DNA of 64,000 nt from Lepturacanthus savala (GCA_030544235.1 CM060467.1:3098001-3162000); one strand, 5' to 3'. Shown: positions 11,245 to 22,519, counted from the stretch's first letter. Notes: generated from the sequence alone by a model not told the origin. A program made the numbers and translations.

Positions 11245-12148
11245 TGAATCAGTGATTTAATGAGTCCTGGTGTCAGGCTGATGAATAAATCAGTGATTTA
11301 ATCAATGATTTAATGAGTCCTGGTGTCAGGCTGATGAATAAATCAGTGATTTAATCAATGGTTTCATGAGTTATTTAATCAGTAACTTAATCATTGATCT
11401 AATCAGTGATTTAATCAGTGACTTGATCATTGATTTAATCAGTGATTTAATCAGTAACTTAATCATTGATTTAATCAGTGATTTAATCAGTAACTTAATC
11501 ATTGATTTAATCAGTGATTTAATCAGTGATTTAATGGGTCCTGGTGTCAGGCCGATGAATAAATCAGTGATTTAATGAGTTATTTAATCAGTGATTTAAT
11601 CAGTTATTTAATCAGTGATTTAATCAGTTATTTAATCAGTGACTTAATCATTGATTTAATCAATGATTTAATGAGTTATTTAATCAGTGATTTAATCAGT
11701 GATTTAATCAATGGTTTCATGAGTTATTTAATCAGTGATTTAATCAGTGACTTAATCAGTGATTTAATCAATGATTTAATGAGTCCTGGTGTCAGGCTGA
11801 TGAATAAATCAGTGATTTAATCAATGATTTCATGAGTTATTTAATCAGTGATTTAATCAGTAACTTAATCAGTGATTTAATCAGTGATTTAATCAGGGAC
11901 TTAATCAGGGACTTAATCTGGGATTTAATGAGTGATTTAATCAATGGTTTAATCTACGATTTAATGCTTTTGGATGAATCAGAGATTTAATCATTGATTT
12001 AATCAGTGATGTAATGAGCGATTTAATCAATGGTTTATTCAATGATTTAATGCTTTTGGATGAATCAGTGACTTAATCAGTGACTTAATCAGAGACTTAA
12101 TCATTCAATCAGTGATGTAATGAGTGATTTAATCACTGGTTTAGTGAA
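11245..12148. repeat. 12-bp minisatellite AATCAGTGATTT with higher-order units
   Basis: The unit AATCAGTGATTT and variants (AATCATTGATTT, AATCAATGATTT, AATCAGTAACTT) repeat for about 900 bases. A longer insert, GAGTCCTGGTGTCAGGCTGA then TGAATAAATCAG, recurs at 11262, 11315, 11535 and 11781, giving higher-order structure. The 12-base period is a multiple of three, so frames encoding repeated ISDL stay open. These are not genes. Confidence 0.95.
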
Positions 12149-12339
12149 TTCAGGCTGCAGGATGAATCCTGACTCAGTTTCATGTTGATGTTAAATCATC
12201 TTGTTCCTCCTGGAGCAGAAGAAAACAACGACATCAGGAAACATCTCATCATCCAGAGTTTGCTGATCCACCAGGAACCAGCTGTCAGATCAGATCAGAT
12301 CAGAGAAGAACAGGACAGGAGGCAGATCCAGGTCTGTGG

Positions 12340-12960
12340 AGGTCAGGGGGTCAAACATCAGGCTCAGGGGCCAGAACCAGGCCGCTAAAGGGTCTAATCT
12401 GGTCCACTGGATGATGACTGTACACTATGAGAATAAAAGATGAACCAGTTCAGTTTCTACACAGAAATGTGAACTCAGAGAGAATCTATCAGGGCTCAAG
12501 AGGTTTTCATTGGTTTGTAAAACAGGAGATAATTTCACCCGAAAATACTAAATATTGATCAGTGCACTGAAAAAAATGAAATGTTATCAGCGGAAAATAA
12601 CTTGTATTTAATACAATTAGTCCAATTTATTAAGTTTTTCCAAAATATGAGATAAAAAAGTCAAAATTATCAGATAAAATGTCCAAAATATGAAAAGAAA
12701 ATTCTGAATTATAAGATAAAATGTCTAAAATGAGATTAAAAAAAGTCCAAAATATGAGATAAAACAACCAAAATTAAATAAAAAGTCCAAATTATGAGAT
12801 AAGAAGTGAGATTTATGAGATTAAATGTCCAAAATATGAAATAAAAGTCAGAATTAAGAGATAAAATTATTAAAATATTAGATAAAAAGACTAAAATATG
12901 AGATAAAAATAGAACATTACGATAAAAGGTCTAACTATTTAATCTGGTTTTAGAGAAAAC
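12340..12960 (+). repeat. GGGTCAAACATCAGG dispersed repeat, copy 2
   Basis: Begins GGGGGTCAAACATCAGGCTC, then GTTTGTAAAACAGGAGATAA and ATACAATTAGTCCAATTTAT, and ends in a degenerate AAAATATGAGATAAAAAGTC array (about 12640-12930). It is a direct repeat of copy 1 some 2.8 kb upstream, so the 12-bp minisatellite lies between two copies of one family. Confidence 0.7.
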
Positions 12961-13600
12961 AAGACTAAATTGACAAAATTAAAGAAAAAATGTTATAAGA
13001 AGCATGAAATATGAAAATATAATATGGAAAATTATATTTCAAGATAATTATAGTCAATATTATACTAATTGTACCAAAAATTATGTATTTTATACATTTA
13101 TAATTAATTTAACTTTAATTTTAAATTAAAAGAAGGTGGAGTTGGGATTCAATTACTTTTAGTTTGTTATAATTAATTAATTAATAATTAAAATATTATT
13201 AAATAATTACTTAATTATAATTAATTTTTGTTTCAGTTACTTTTATAATTGAACTGTAACTAATTACTCTTTAAAGTAACTTTCAAATACTGTTTAAAAG
13301 TCTTTAAAAGACGTTTTTACAAGTTGAAATATGAGTTTGATGAATAGATAAATCTAATATAAGAGTCGACAACAACATGTTTGTTTATTGTTTATTATAC
13401 AGTGTGAGTTCAGTTGTTTTTATTTTATTTTTTATTTTTCATCCGTCTTATCTGTTTTTTTCAGACCTGCCTCATTGTCTCAGGAATTAACCGTCGCCTT
13501 CAGCTCATTAAAACACAGACAAGGTGTATTTACTCCTTATTTCCTGCAGATATGAAGCATCTAAAGCTTTAAATACAGCAGGTTTCCTCCATATTAACCC
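12960..13600. other. AT-rich sequence
   Basis: Very AT-rich, with AATTAATTAATTAATAATTA runs around 13160-13240. No gene or recognised element. Confidence 0.35.
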
Positions 13601-14130
13601 TGGTAATGAGGAAAAAGAATGTGCATTTTATTTTTTTAATTTCAGTCTGAGTGATTGTTGCAGGAACCTGCTCCATGTTCATTAAAATCCCAGGAGAAAC
13701 AATTAAAATTAGCAGCAGACATGATAATGGAGGTGGATTTTCCTCTTATATGAAAACATATTTGGTGGAAATGGACCTGCTGAGCTTTAGTTAATTATAG
13801 TTTAAATGCTGGATTCTTCACGTTTGCTCGGGGGTGAAGTTAAGAATCGTCGTAGTTTTATTTATTTTTTTAAAACATCGACTCCTTCTTTCCTCCCGAA
13901 GCCAATTTTTCAACCATTAAGAGGACAGATTTACTGGTGTGATTTAAGTGGATCGATGGAGAGGCCGGAGAGATAAATTCATCCGTGGGACAAAGGTCCT
14001 GATTCACTCGTCTGCTGCATCACAACCCAACAATTACACAAATGACCTTTGAACACTTTGCCTTATTTACTTCATTAGTTAAGTGGTTTTCTGAGTCTGA
14101 GTCTGCTGCTGCTGAGCAGGAAGAGAATTA
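13600..14130. promoter_or_regulatory. Candidate conserved non-coding element
   Basis: Repeat-free, richer in mixed-composition words than its neighbours and lacking an extended frame. It contains TAATTA-type homeodomain sites and TGATTTAAGTGG. Regulatory function is inference only; alignment to another fish genome would decide. Confidence 0.2.
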
Positions 14131-14185
14131 AAAAGGTCACAAGTCGACTGCTGTTCATAAAATACTGAAAAACCAGCTCTAATCA

Positions 14186-14537
14186 GTGCTGGGGAAGTAA
14201 CTGAGTACTTTTACTCAAGTAAAAGTACTCAGGTACTTGAGTATTTTTCATTTGATGTGACTTTACTACATTTCATAGTTAAATATTCTAATTTTTTACT
14301 CTACTACGTTTATCTGAAGCTTTAGTTACTTTCAAAGTTGATGAAATACTCAGATCCTTTAATAAAAGTAGAAATAAAAATACTCAATTACAAGTAAATT
14401 TCTATTCTACTACATTTATCTGAAGCTTTAGTTACTTTACAGATGACGATTTGACATAAAATACTATTTCAATGGTCCTTTTATTTCTTTAATATTATGT
14501 AATTTAAATAAAATCTATTAAAAATAATTGATAATCT
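14186..14537 (+). mobile_element. AGTACTT-family element, left part
   Basis: The terminus CAGTGCTGGGGAAGTAACTG is followed by GAGTACTTTTACTCAAGTAA and by two internal stretches of TTTATCTGAAGCTTTAGTTA. The CAG...GCTGG terminus recalls hAT-type non-autonomous elements. It is interrupted by a GCTGCAAC-ended repeat at 14538-14780 and seems to resume to about 15030. Confidence 0.65.
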
Positions 14538-14780
14538 TTAGAGCTGCAACAATTAATTAATTAATCACCCACTATTTTGACAATTGATTAATGGCTTTGA
14601 CTTTTTTTTAAAAAGAAAATGTCCAAATTCTCTGGTTCCAGCTTCTCTCCTCTGATTATTTTCTGTTTTTTTAGTCTTCTATAATAAATATAATTCATTA
14701 ACCAAACAACTAATTGATTAATTGTTTCAATAATCAATAAATTAATAAAGTCTCAGAATAGTCGATAGTTGCAGCTCTAA
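14538..14780 (+). mobile_element. GCTGCAAC-ended element, complete copy
   Basis: Begins TTAGAGCTGCAACAATTAAT and ends GATAGTTGCAGCTCTAA, so the ends are inverted repeats. The interior has AAAATGTCCAAATTCTCTGG and TTCCAGCTTCTCTCCTCTGA. At ~243 bp with no coding capacity it fits a MITE-like element. It appears inserted into the AGTACTT repeat. Confidence 0.75.
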
Positions 14781-15400
14781 TGTAATATCATGCTCTCTTA
14801 TGTGTATGATGTAATATCTTGTATTAATATTATTCATATTTTATAATTCACACAAAGTATCTAAAAGTGTCTTTGATCTAAGAAAATGATATAATGTAAT
14901 GATAATCAAAAATAAAAGAACTTTTAAGTACATTTTGCTTTTACTGAGTTTTATTGAGTACTTTTAGACAAAAGTATTTCTACTTTTATTCAAGTAAAGG
15001 ATCTGAGTACTTCATCCACCTCAGTAACACATCATTTAAATAAAGCTTCATTTAAATTTAAAGTAGAATATTTCACTCTGAAATGTGGTGAAGTGTAAGA
15101 ATAAAGTAGCATTGGATGTACAGTACTAGTACCTCAAAAGTACTTAGAAATATACTTTCACCTCTGATAATATACTTTAATAACACTGTATAATAAGTAC
15201 TTTTTGTTTTGCTTCAGTAACATTTTGAATTAAGGATTTTAACTTGTAATTCAGTGTTTTTCCATGATAATACTTATACTTTTATTCAGATAAAGGATCT
15301 GAGTACTTTATCCTCCATAAATGTAAATACTCAAGTAAAGTACCTCAAAACAGCACCTTTATAATTTAGCTTCAGTAACATTTTGAATTCAGGACTTTAA
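14781..15400. repeat. AGTACTT-family sequences, right part and a second diverged copy
   Basis: TTTCTACTTTTATTCAAGTA followed by AAGGATCTGAGTACTTCATC at 14975-15020 is the family's right end. Related words recur at 15130-15370 (TCAGATAAAGGATCTGAGTA; ACTCAAGTAAAGTACCTCAA). No coding sequence. Confidence 0.6.
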
Positions 15401-15423
15401 TGTGTAATGGAGTATTTTTAGAC

Positions 15424-15810
15424 AGTATTTCCAGTAGTATCTGAGTATTTCCAGTAGTATCTGAGTATTTCCAGTAGTATCTGAGTATTTCTAGTAGTAT
15501 CTGAGTATTTCCAGTAGTATCTGAGTATTTCCAGTAGTATCCGAGTATTTCTAGTAGTATCTGAGTATTTCTAGTAGTATCTGAGTATTTCTAGTAGTAT
15601 CTGAGTATTTCCAGTAGTATCCGAGTATTTCTAGTAGTATCTGAGTATTTCCAGTAGTATCTGAGTATTTCCAGTAGTATCTGAGTATTTCCAGTAGTAT
15701 CCGAGTATTTCCAGTAGTATCTGAGTATTTCCAGTAGTATCTGAGTATTTCTAGTAGTATCTGAGTATTTCCAGTAGTATCCGAGTATTTCCAGTAGTAT
15801 CCGAGTACTG
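15424..15810. repeat. 20-bp minisatellite CTGAGTATTTCCAGTAGTAT
   Basis: Eighteen full units between 15441 and 15800 plus partial units at both ends. Units differ essentially at two positions only, both C/T: CTGAG or CCGAG, and TTCCAG or TTCTAG. The reverse-strand frame through it is a by-product. Confidence 0.97.
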
Positions 15811-16350
15811 TGTCCAGAGCATCTTTTCCTGATCTTTTTATTGTTCCTGTGTGACCTGAGCAGCATCAGCATCAGTTTAGTGTCGAACAGCATCAGAGTT
15901 CCATGTCCCTGAGGCGTCTAATCCTCAGATTACTGTTTTCTCCGGGGTTTCTACTGACTCCAGATCTGCTGCTTCTCTTTAATCTGCTCGGCCTCAGCTG
16001 TAGCTGCATTGATCTGGAGATTCTCTGATCAATGAGTCTCTGTCCAAGGTCTCGTTGCCTCTCAGATAGACTCAGAGAGGAGGAGGTGGAAAACTAACAG
16101 AAACTCGTTCAGAGGCAGGAAGTCCCACTAATTCACCTTAATTACACAACTCCAGGTCCTCGTTAAGAATGGAGGTCAGAGGTCGTTAACTGACCTCAGA
16201 CCAGCTTTGATCTGCAGGAAACCTTCAACCTGTGTGGCATTAGTTCTTTCTATTTTTAACTCAAAAATCCAAAGTGTAAAAGGTGACTGGTTGTTTTTTT
16301 ATTTATTTTTATTCTAATACAGAAAAACAATAATTATTATTGTTTTTTCA
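15811..16350. other. Unique sequence, GC-richer
   Basis: 15900-16260 is richer in GC than its surroundings and repeat-free. No splice-bounded coding frame was recognised. Confidence 0.35.
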
Positions 16351-16359
16351 TTTTTCAAT

Positions 16360-16805
16360 TTTAGACTGAGATTGAAAATATGAAAGAGGGGAAAAGGGTC
16401 TCACAACTGAATTTGATTTTAATATTTAATTGGTTGGGTTTACGTGACCTGGAAATGTACTAAAATCATTCTCTGTGTTAGGGACCGCCTGCAAATTACA
16501 TGTTTCAGTACGATTTTAGTTTTTTATGAAAAATGTTGATCAAAAATGAACTAAATGACTTTCCCTACTCTCTTTGATGTAACTTTTAGTAGGAAAAATA
16601 TTTTATCTTATGGACTAAGTATGAATTTAATACCTGAATATATTCAGTAAAAATCAAATAAATAGACATGCAACTTGCAGACGATCCCTAACACAGACCA
16701 CAGCCAATGACTTTAGTACATTTCCAGGTCACATAAACCTACCAAAATACATATTAAAATTAAATTCTATTTCATATTTTCAATCTGTGCCTAAAATTAA
16801 AATAT
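16360..16805. mobile_element. Foldback element 1
   Basis: The left arm (about 16365-16510; GACCTGGAAATGTACTAAAA, then GTTAGGGACCGCCTGCAAAT) is the imperfect reverse complement of the right arm (about 16670-16800; GCAGACGATCCCTAACACAG, then AGTACATTTCCAGGTCACAT). The intervening ~160 bp is AT-rich. No open frame. A second copy lies at 16975-17350. Confidence 0.75.
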
Positions 16806-16974
16806 GAAAAATCTGTAATTTTTTCAGGGACCCTCTACAATTTTCATGTTTCGGTATGAATTCATTGATGAAATATGAAAAAAAAAAACAGTCTTTTTGT
16901 GTTAGAATAATGAATCAATAATACAATATCCAGTTACCTTTTAATATGTGGAATTTTGATTGCCAATTAAAATT

Positions 16975-17355
16975 GAAAAGTAATTTAGACTTTTATTTTA
17001 ACATTTAATTGGTCAGATTTACACTGCTGTCATTCTCTATGGTCATGTTAGGGACTTTCTGCAATTTACATATTTCAGTATGAACTGATTGATGAAAATA
17101 GTCTGTTTGCTGTAGTCCATCATATCATGTAGTCTATTAACTAACGCAGGTGAGGATTTGGTGAAAAAATATTTTATATGAAAGTAGTACGCATTTTTCA
17201 TCAATCGATTCCTACTGAAACATATAATTTGCAGACGGTCCCTAACATAGAGAATGACTTTAGTACATTCCCAGGTCACATAAACCCGACCAATTAAATA
17301 TTGAAATCGAATTCAGTCGCATTTTATCATTTCATATTTTCGATCGGAACCTAAA
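16975..17355. mobile_element. Foldback element 2
   Basis: Left arm about 16985-17095 (TTAATTGGTCAGATTTACAC, then GTTAGGGACTTTCTGCAATT). Right arm about 17205-17345 (TTGCAGACGGTCCCTAACAT, then AGTACATTCCCAGGTCACAT). Same family as foldback 1, in tandem, with a different central spacer. Confidence 0.75.
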
Positions 17356-17599
17356 TTTTCATTTTTTTGCATTAGAATAATAAACAAATAACAAAACAAC
17401 CATCGCTTTTTCATTTTTTGATTTTTAATTGCCAATTAAAAATGAAAAGAACGACTTATACATGTTTTTTCTTCACTCCTTCATTTTTAATAATAATATT
17501 CTACTATTTTCCTTGTATTGTCACAGCTTTTGAAGCCATTTGAAATATTTGAGTTTTTTTATTGTGAATCACCTTCACTGCTGAATTATTTAAAACTTC

Positions 17600-17720
17600 A
17601 GCTCGACTCGAGATGTTCAAATCATGATTACATTAAGGCGCCGAACACCGGCGTGTTTCTGTAAAACTAATTTATTATTTGTGTGTGTACAATTCCTTGT
17701 CATCATCATCGGTCCATTCC

Positions 17721-17774
<54 letters not shown>

Positions 17775-17900
17775 CACTCCCAGGCAGGCGTAGTAAAGGA
17801 TGAATAATGCATGTGAACAGGGAGTCGGGGCTTTTCTGTGTAAGTGAGAAGCTGCAGCACGAATGTCGACCAAGTGGCTTCAATTGACTCATTATTAATT
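17600..17900. promoter_or_regulatory. CpG-richer block around a (CA)25 microsatellite
   Basis: The (CA)n occupies 17722-17771. Flanks (17630-17715 and 17772-17890) are mixed-composition unique sequence with several CpGs and no coding frame. They could be conserved regulatory sequence; not tested. Confidence 0.3.
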
Positions 17901-18164
17901 CATCTGTGTTTTATTGAGTCGTTGAAGACAAAACCACACATGTATTATTATTAAAGAAGGAGAAGAGGGATCTAGTCCACAGATACAGGAGGAGGTTTTA
18001 GAGGAAGTCGCTGCTGTAATTATCAACTTCACAAAGATCTGCAGCACCAGGAGGAGAAGATGCAGCTTCTCATTTTCTAGTGTTTGCAGTCGTGGAGAAA
18101 GGAAGTTTACAGCTGGAAATAATAGAATTCTATTGCCAGTTTAACTAGGAGTTCTAAAAACAAA

Positions 18165-18431
18165 AAAACACATTAATCACCAACTATTTTGATAGTTGAT
18201 TAATGGATTTGTGTCATTTTTTAAGAAGAAAATGTCTAAATTCTCTGGTTCCAGCTTCTCTTCTCTGATTATTTCCTGGTTTCTTTAGTCTCTATAATAA
18301 TAAACTGATGATCTTTGGGTTGTGGAATCTTCAGCTTTGATGAAACACTGATCCACATTTTACATTTTTTGAACCAAACTACTAATTGATTAATTGTTTA
18401 AATAGAATAGTTGTAATTTGCAGCTCTAATA
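18165..18431 (+). mobile_element. GCTGCAAC-ended element
   Basis: Contains CACCAACTATTTTGATAGTT, AAATTCTCTGGTTCCAGCTT, ATAATAAACTGATGATCTTT and the right end TTTGCAGCTCTAAT. The left terminus is eroded. Confidence 0.7.
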
Positions 18432-18484
18432 CTCTCATATATTTTATAATCTAATATATTTTGCAACTCATTCGCCCAAAGTGT

Positions 18485-18860
18485 CTAAAATTGGATCCAC
18501 TGCAGCATTAAAATGCTCTCATGTACAGTCTCAAAAGTACTCAAATACTTTACTTGGATAAAAGTAGAAATACTGTCTAAAAATACTCCATTACAATTAA
18601 AATTCCTGAATTGAAATTGTTAATTAGAGAAGTATTATCAGAAAAATATACTTAAAGTATAAAAACTTACTTATTTTACTGACTCTATTATATTATAATT
18701 AGGACTTTTTATCAGTAATAAGTGCATTAAAGTATTTTATTTTTGTATTTCATCAATTTGGAGCCGTTTGTAGATACTTGGGTAGATTAATTGTAGGAAT
18801 TTCATCTTTATATGTGTATAACATGTCTGTTTATTACACTTTATACAGTAAACTACACAA
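18485..18860. repeat. AGTACTT-family fragment
   Basis: TACTCAAATACTTTACTTGG, then AAATACTGTCTAAAAATACT, then TTGGAGCCGTTTGTAGATAC. The last block is shared, in reverse, with 63148-63170. Confidence 0.6.
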
Positions 18861-20015
18861 AGTGCACAACTTATTTGATATATTGTTTAAGAAGTAGATA
18901 ATAGAGCAGTGTAATGCAGCTTTGCTACTTGTGCTGTTTGTTGCATGTTAATATAATGAATATAACTAAACCAACACTTTTAACAGCATTTCCATTAAAC
19001 ACTGAGATCCTCTTCACTCTGATTTATTATTTTTCACCTGATCTCATGTTGTAGAAGCTGCTGTTCATTAGATGAAGCTGCAGCATCATCAGTGATTCAT
19101 TCATCCTCCTGATGCTGATTCCAGGCTGTGATTCATGTTCTAATGGAGACGAGCGGCTGTGACATCACAACTCACCGGTTCAGAGAGGAGATCTGCTCTC
19201 ATTAAATCCGGGAGTCACTTCCTGTTTCTGTTAAAGCAGCTTTCCTGAGGCCTGAGAGACGTCACATCGATTCTGTTTCTCTGCTTCAGATTAAACGTTG
19301 ACTAGAAGCTAAATAATGAACTAAAGATGTGAAGAAAATCAACATGAAGTCTTCAGGAAAACCAGGTTAATGCTGATGTTAAAACACTTAAACCAACATT
19401 AAGATGCAGCTGTTTTCACAAAGGTTATGCATGTAAAGCTGGAATCCTTGTTTTTGTTGATAGATTTGTTTAAACATAAATATTTCAGATTATAATGTAG
19501 TCGGCAGCTTTGACCTGAGAGACTTGACGGAGGATTTTATAGAAAAAGTTGAGCCAGGTTAAAGTTTTTGGTTTATTTTCTGGAAGATGCTGCAGCTTTT
19601 TAATGTGATCTGATCTGTTTCATATAAAGAAGATGACTGTGTGTTTCCCTGTTTTTTCTTCTGTGGTTTAAGGGTTAATAGAATACAGAAAGAAGTTGTA
19701 TGATGCTAAATTCCCCAGAATCCCAGGAATTCATCCTTTAGAACTAATTGGAATTGTCCTCCGTCATTAAATTCATTTCCTTTAGGTTAAAGTTCCTGTA
19801 GAACTAAGCTGAGTTTATATTCTACTATAAAAGAAAAATTAAGTTTCCATATCTAATTCTGCACATAAACCAGGGTTTTATAGAAGTCGTCTTTAAAAGG
19901 TGAATTCACAGAGAAACAGGAGGAAAAATCTACATTTGGCTGTTAATTCACATAAATTAGTCTTATTTATTCAGTTTTCCTGCTTTAAATGATAATAAAT
20001 CTGTAATAACCACAA
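18860..20015. other. Unique sequence, no gene recognised
   Basis: Mixed composition. 19000-19290 is a little richer in GC. A piece of the composite repeat family (CAGTTTTCCTGCTTTAAATG) lies at 19973-20010. No coding frame is supported. Confidence 0.35.
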
Positions 20016-20019
20016 AGAA

Positions 20020-20310
20020 CCAAACAACTAATCATATAATCATTATACTCTGGTTTGGTTTCCTACATTTCTTGTTTTTATTTTTTTTTTCTTCATCTTT
20101 GCATCAATCACAGCGAGTTCCAGCTCTAATGTTTCATCTCCGGAACTTTCTCTGAGTATAAAACATCAACATTTGATGATTTCATGATGTTTTACACATC
20201 ACATTTCCCTCCCATAAAAAAAACACAGAAAAATAAATAAGAGTCAGTGATATGCTGGATTTTTTAAATCTTTACATATCACTTTATACAGTAGAGAAGC
20301 TACAGAAGAT
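20020..20310 (+). repeat. Left arm of a large inverted duplication
   Basis: CAGCTCTAATGTTTCATCTC, TATAAAACATCAACATTTGA and AGTCAGTGATATGCTGGA match the reverse complement of 21545-21990. The left arm lacks about 170 bases present in the right arm between CATCAAT and CAGCTCTAATG. Confidence 0.75.
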
Positions 20311-20319
20311 GTTATCACC

Positions 20320-20700
20320 TTCGCCTCATTGCAGATGTGAGTGAAAGGGGCGTGGCTACAGTGTGGCGTTGTCATGGCGGCAGCGTGGCATCGTCATGAC
20401 TACAGCGTCCCTCTCCTCCACCCTGTGTGTGTGTGTGGCATCAGGCTGGTGGAGCTGAGGTTATTAAATCTCAGCTTCTCCATCTGCTGCAGCACAGGGA
20501 GCCGATCGCCTTTTGTTGCTGTGAAGATGCTGAAACCATCAAGAGATAAAAAAAAAAAAAAAATCTGTTATCAGCTCGTCTGGCGACTATCGACGATCCA
20601 TCTGTCGCCAGCGATAAGACTCACGTCGGCAGAAGATTCTCTGGACGATGGAGACTGATGCTCAGAGGAGGGAAAGCAGATAAAATTAGAATCAGCCTCA
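20320..20700. promoter_or_regulatory. CpG-rich unique block between the inverted arms
   Basis: One of the more CpG-rich stretches of the window. It has a hairpin at 20580-20611 (CTGGCGAC...GTCGCCAG, 8-bp perfect stem) and A16 at 20548-20563. A 105-codon frame from 20341 includes the poly-A and a GT run and has no recognised domain. Candidate regulatory sequence only. Confidence 0.25.
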
Positions 20701-20799
20701 TTAAAGATTAAATGTGGTAAATGTTGAGTTTGATAGAATCTCTGTTCACAAAAAGAATCTGAGGCCAGAAAAAAACAGTAAAACTAGGATCTGATCAGT

Positions 20800-21205
20800 G
20801 ATGGAGTTTCTGCTGCAGAAGATTTCAGGAGAAATAACAGATTCAGGTGTTTTAGTCAATGCAGAAATCATCACTTTCTGTAAGAAAAGGTACTGAAAAT
20901 CCAAAGATGATCTTCTTCTTGTTCCTCTCCTCCTCCTTCTTCTTCTTCTTCTTCTTCTTCTTCTTCTTCTTCTTTATCATCTTCTTATTTGTCTTCTTCT
21001 TCTTTTTCTTTTTCTTCTTGTTCTTCATCTTCTTCTTCATCTTCTTCTTCTTCAATCTCAGAAAACCCAGCAGCAGCTGCAGCTGGAATCTGATCAATGA
21101 CGTTTCTCCTTCAGAATATCTCAGTAGAAATTACACATTCATGTTTTTTAGTTGATGCAGCATCTCTTTCTGAAAGAAAACATTCTGCAAACCCAAAGAT
21201 CTTCA
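20800..21205. repeat. Direct duplication flanking a TTC-rich homopyrimidine tract
   Basis: 20805-20905 (TGCTGCAGAAGATTTCAGGA, then GAAATAACAGATTCA, then CTGAAAATCCAAAGAT) is repeated with changes at 21110-21205. Between them, about 20905-21055 is almost pure pyrimidine, mainly TTC triplets. Mirror symmetry makes it a candidate triplex (H-DNA) tract. Poly-Phe and poly-Lys frames across it are artefacts. Confidence 0.8.
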
Positions 21206-21289
21206 GGTAGATTCACATAATAAATGTTTAGTTTATGAATCACTGAAAGCAACAAGGAAACAGCAGCTACAACAAGTGTGGAGATGTGT

Positions 21290-21480
21290 GTCTGAACAGC
21301 AGTCGACTATAAATCCTGAATAATTAATAAACGAGCGTTTCAGAAAGCAGATAATGTGGAAATAAAAGCCGCGTTAATAATGAATGAATTTGTCCCAGAT
21401 TTTTCCGCTGCTACTGAACCCGTCTGCAGCCGTAATTAAATATCTGGTGTCGGAGAGAAGGAGAAAAAAAATCAAAAATA
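21290..21480. promoter_or_regulatory. Candidate conserved non-coding element
   Basis: Repeat-free sequence with TAATTAATAAACGAGCG, AAAGCCGCGTTAATAATGAA and CCGTAATTAAATATC: clustered TAAT homeodomain cores with CpGs. No coding frame. Function is inference. Confidence 0.2.
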
Positions 21481-21544
21481 GAAGTTTTAATTTCATCGAA
21501 TAGAATTCTGACTATTTTCATTCCCATGTTGACATCAATAATGA

Positions 21545-21990
21545 AAAGATTCTGTTGGATTTGCTGTAAAATGTAATATACAAGTTCACTAAGAGTTCCA
21601 ACATATCACTGAGTCTTATTTATTTTTAGGTGTAGTTTTTTATTTCAAGGGGAAATGTGATGTATAAAACATCATGGAATCATCAAATGTTGATGTTTTA
21701 TACTCGGAGACAGAGAAAATTCCGGAGATGAAACATTAGAGCTGTGATTCTCTGGAGATGAAGATGTGATTAGTCTGAAAATAAAGAATCACGTGAAGCA
21801 GATTCTGTTTCACCTTCATGAAACAAGAGTTTCCAGCTGCAGATTAAACTTTATCTATTTGATGCATAATTAAACAACGAGGTCTGTTAATGCGGAAAAA
21901 TGAAAAAGCCTCGTGGCTCTTTATTGATGCAAAGATGAAGAAAAAACACAAGAGATGTAGGAAAGCAAACCAGCTGGATATATTATACTC
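21545..21990 (-). repeat. Right arm of the large inverted duplication
   Basis: Reverse complement of 20020-20310, with AAATGTGATGTATAAAACAT, AATCATCAAATGTTGATGTT and GGAGATGAAACATTAGAGCT visible. It retains an extra ~170-bp block (about 21750-21920) lost or never present in the left arm. Confidence 0.75.
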
Positions 21991-22215
21991 ATTAGAGCTG
22001 GAACTAACCAGTAATCTGATAATTAATTAATCTGTCGATTATTGAAATGATTAATCGATCAGTAGTTTGGTTCATAACATGTAAAATGTATTTCCAAAGA
22101 TGGAGATTCAACCTAAAATGTCTTTTTTTGTCCAGACCAACAGTCCACAACCCAAAGATCATCAGTTTACTATGATTCAAATCCATTAATCAATTAATCA
22201 ATTAATTAATTTGCT
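21991..22215 (-). mobile_element. GCTGCAAC-ended element, reverse orientation
   Basis: Starts ATTAGAGCTGGAACTAACCA and contains ACCCAAAGATCATCAGTTTA. It lies immediately beside the right arm of the inverted duplication. Confidence 0.65.
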
Positions 22216-22519
22216 AAATAACAATTAAGAACATAGTTAGTTTTGTCTATATTAATAGCTACTTATACTATATTGGCTGAGTTACTGAGACTAAAATACA
22301 ACTTACATTGACTAAAACTACACTAAAATATCGGTTTTCATAAACTAGATGAAAATATTCATGGATAATTCTGATTGAAATGAGATGTGACCTAATTGTA
22401 ATACTTTAATGGAGCCAATAAACAAAAGCTGTTAAACTAAATATGAAGCCAAATGTTGCACAAAGACAAATCTTAATCATTTTTGTCTGTTTCCAACATT
22501 CTATGCGTTTATCGGAAAA

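Noticed and set aside
11366..11820. Repeated ISDL frames
   Set aside because: A 12-base tandem unit trivially encodes a four-residue repeat.
15591..15893. Reverse frame with YYWKYSDTT repeats
   Set aside because: 20-bp array read through three times; no flanking coding sequence.
20341..20658. 105-codon plus-strand frame
   Set aside because: Runs through a GT run and A16, lacks any recognisable domain, splice boundary or promoter.
20852..21155. Poly-Lys and poly-Phe frames
   Set aside because: Homopurine/homopyrimidine tract.
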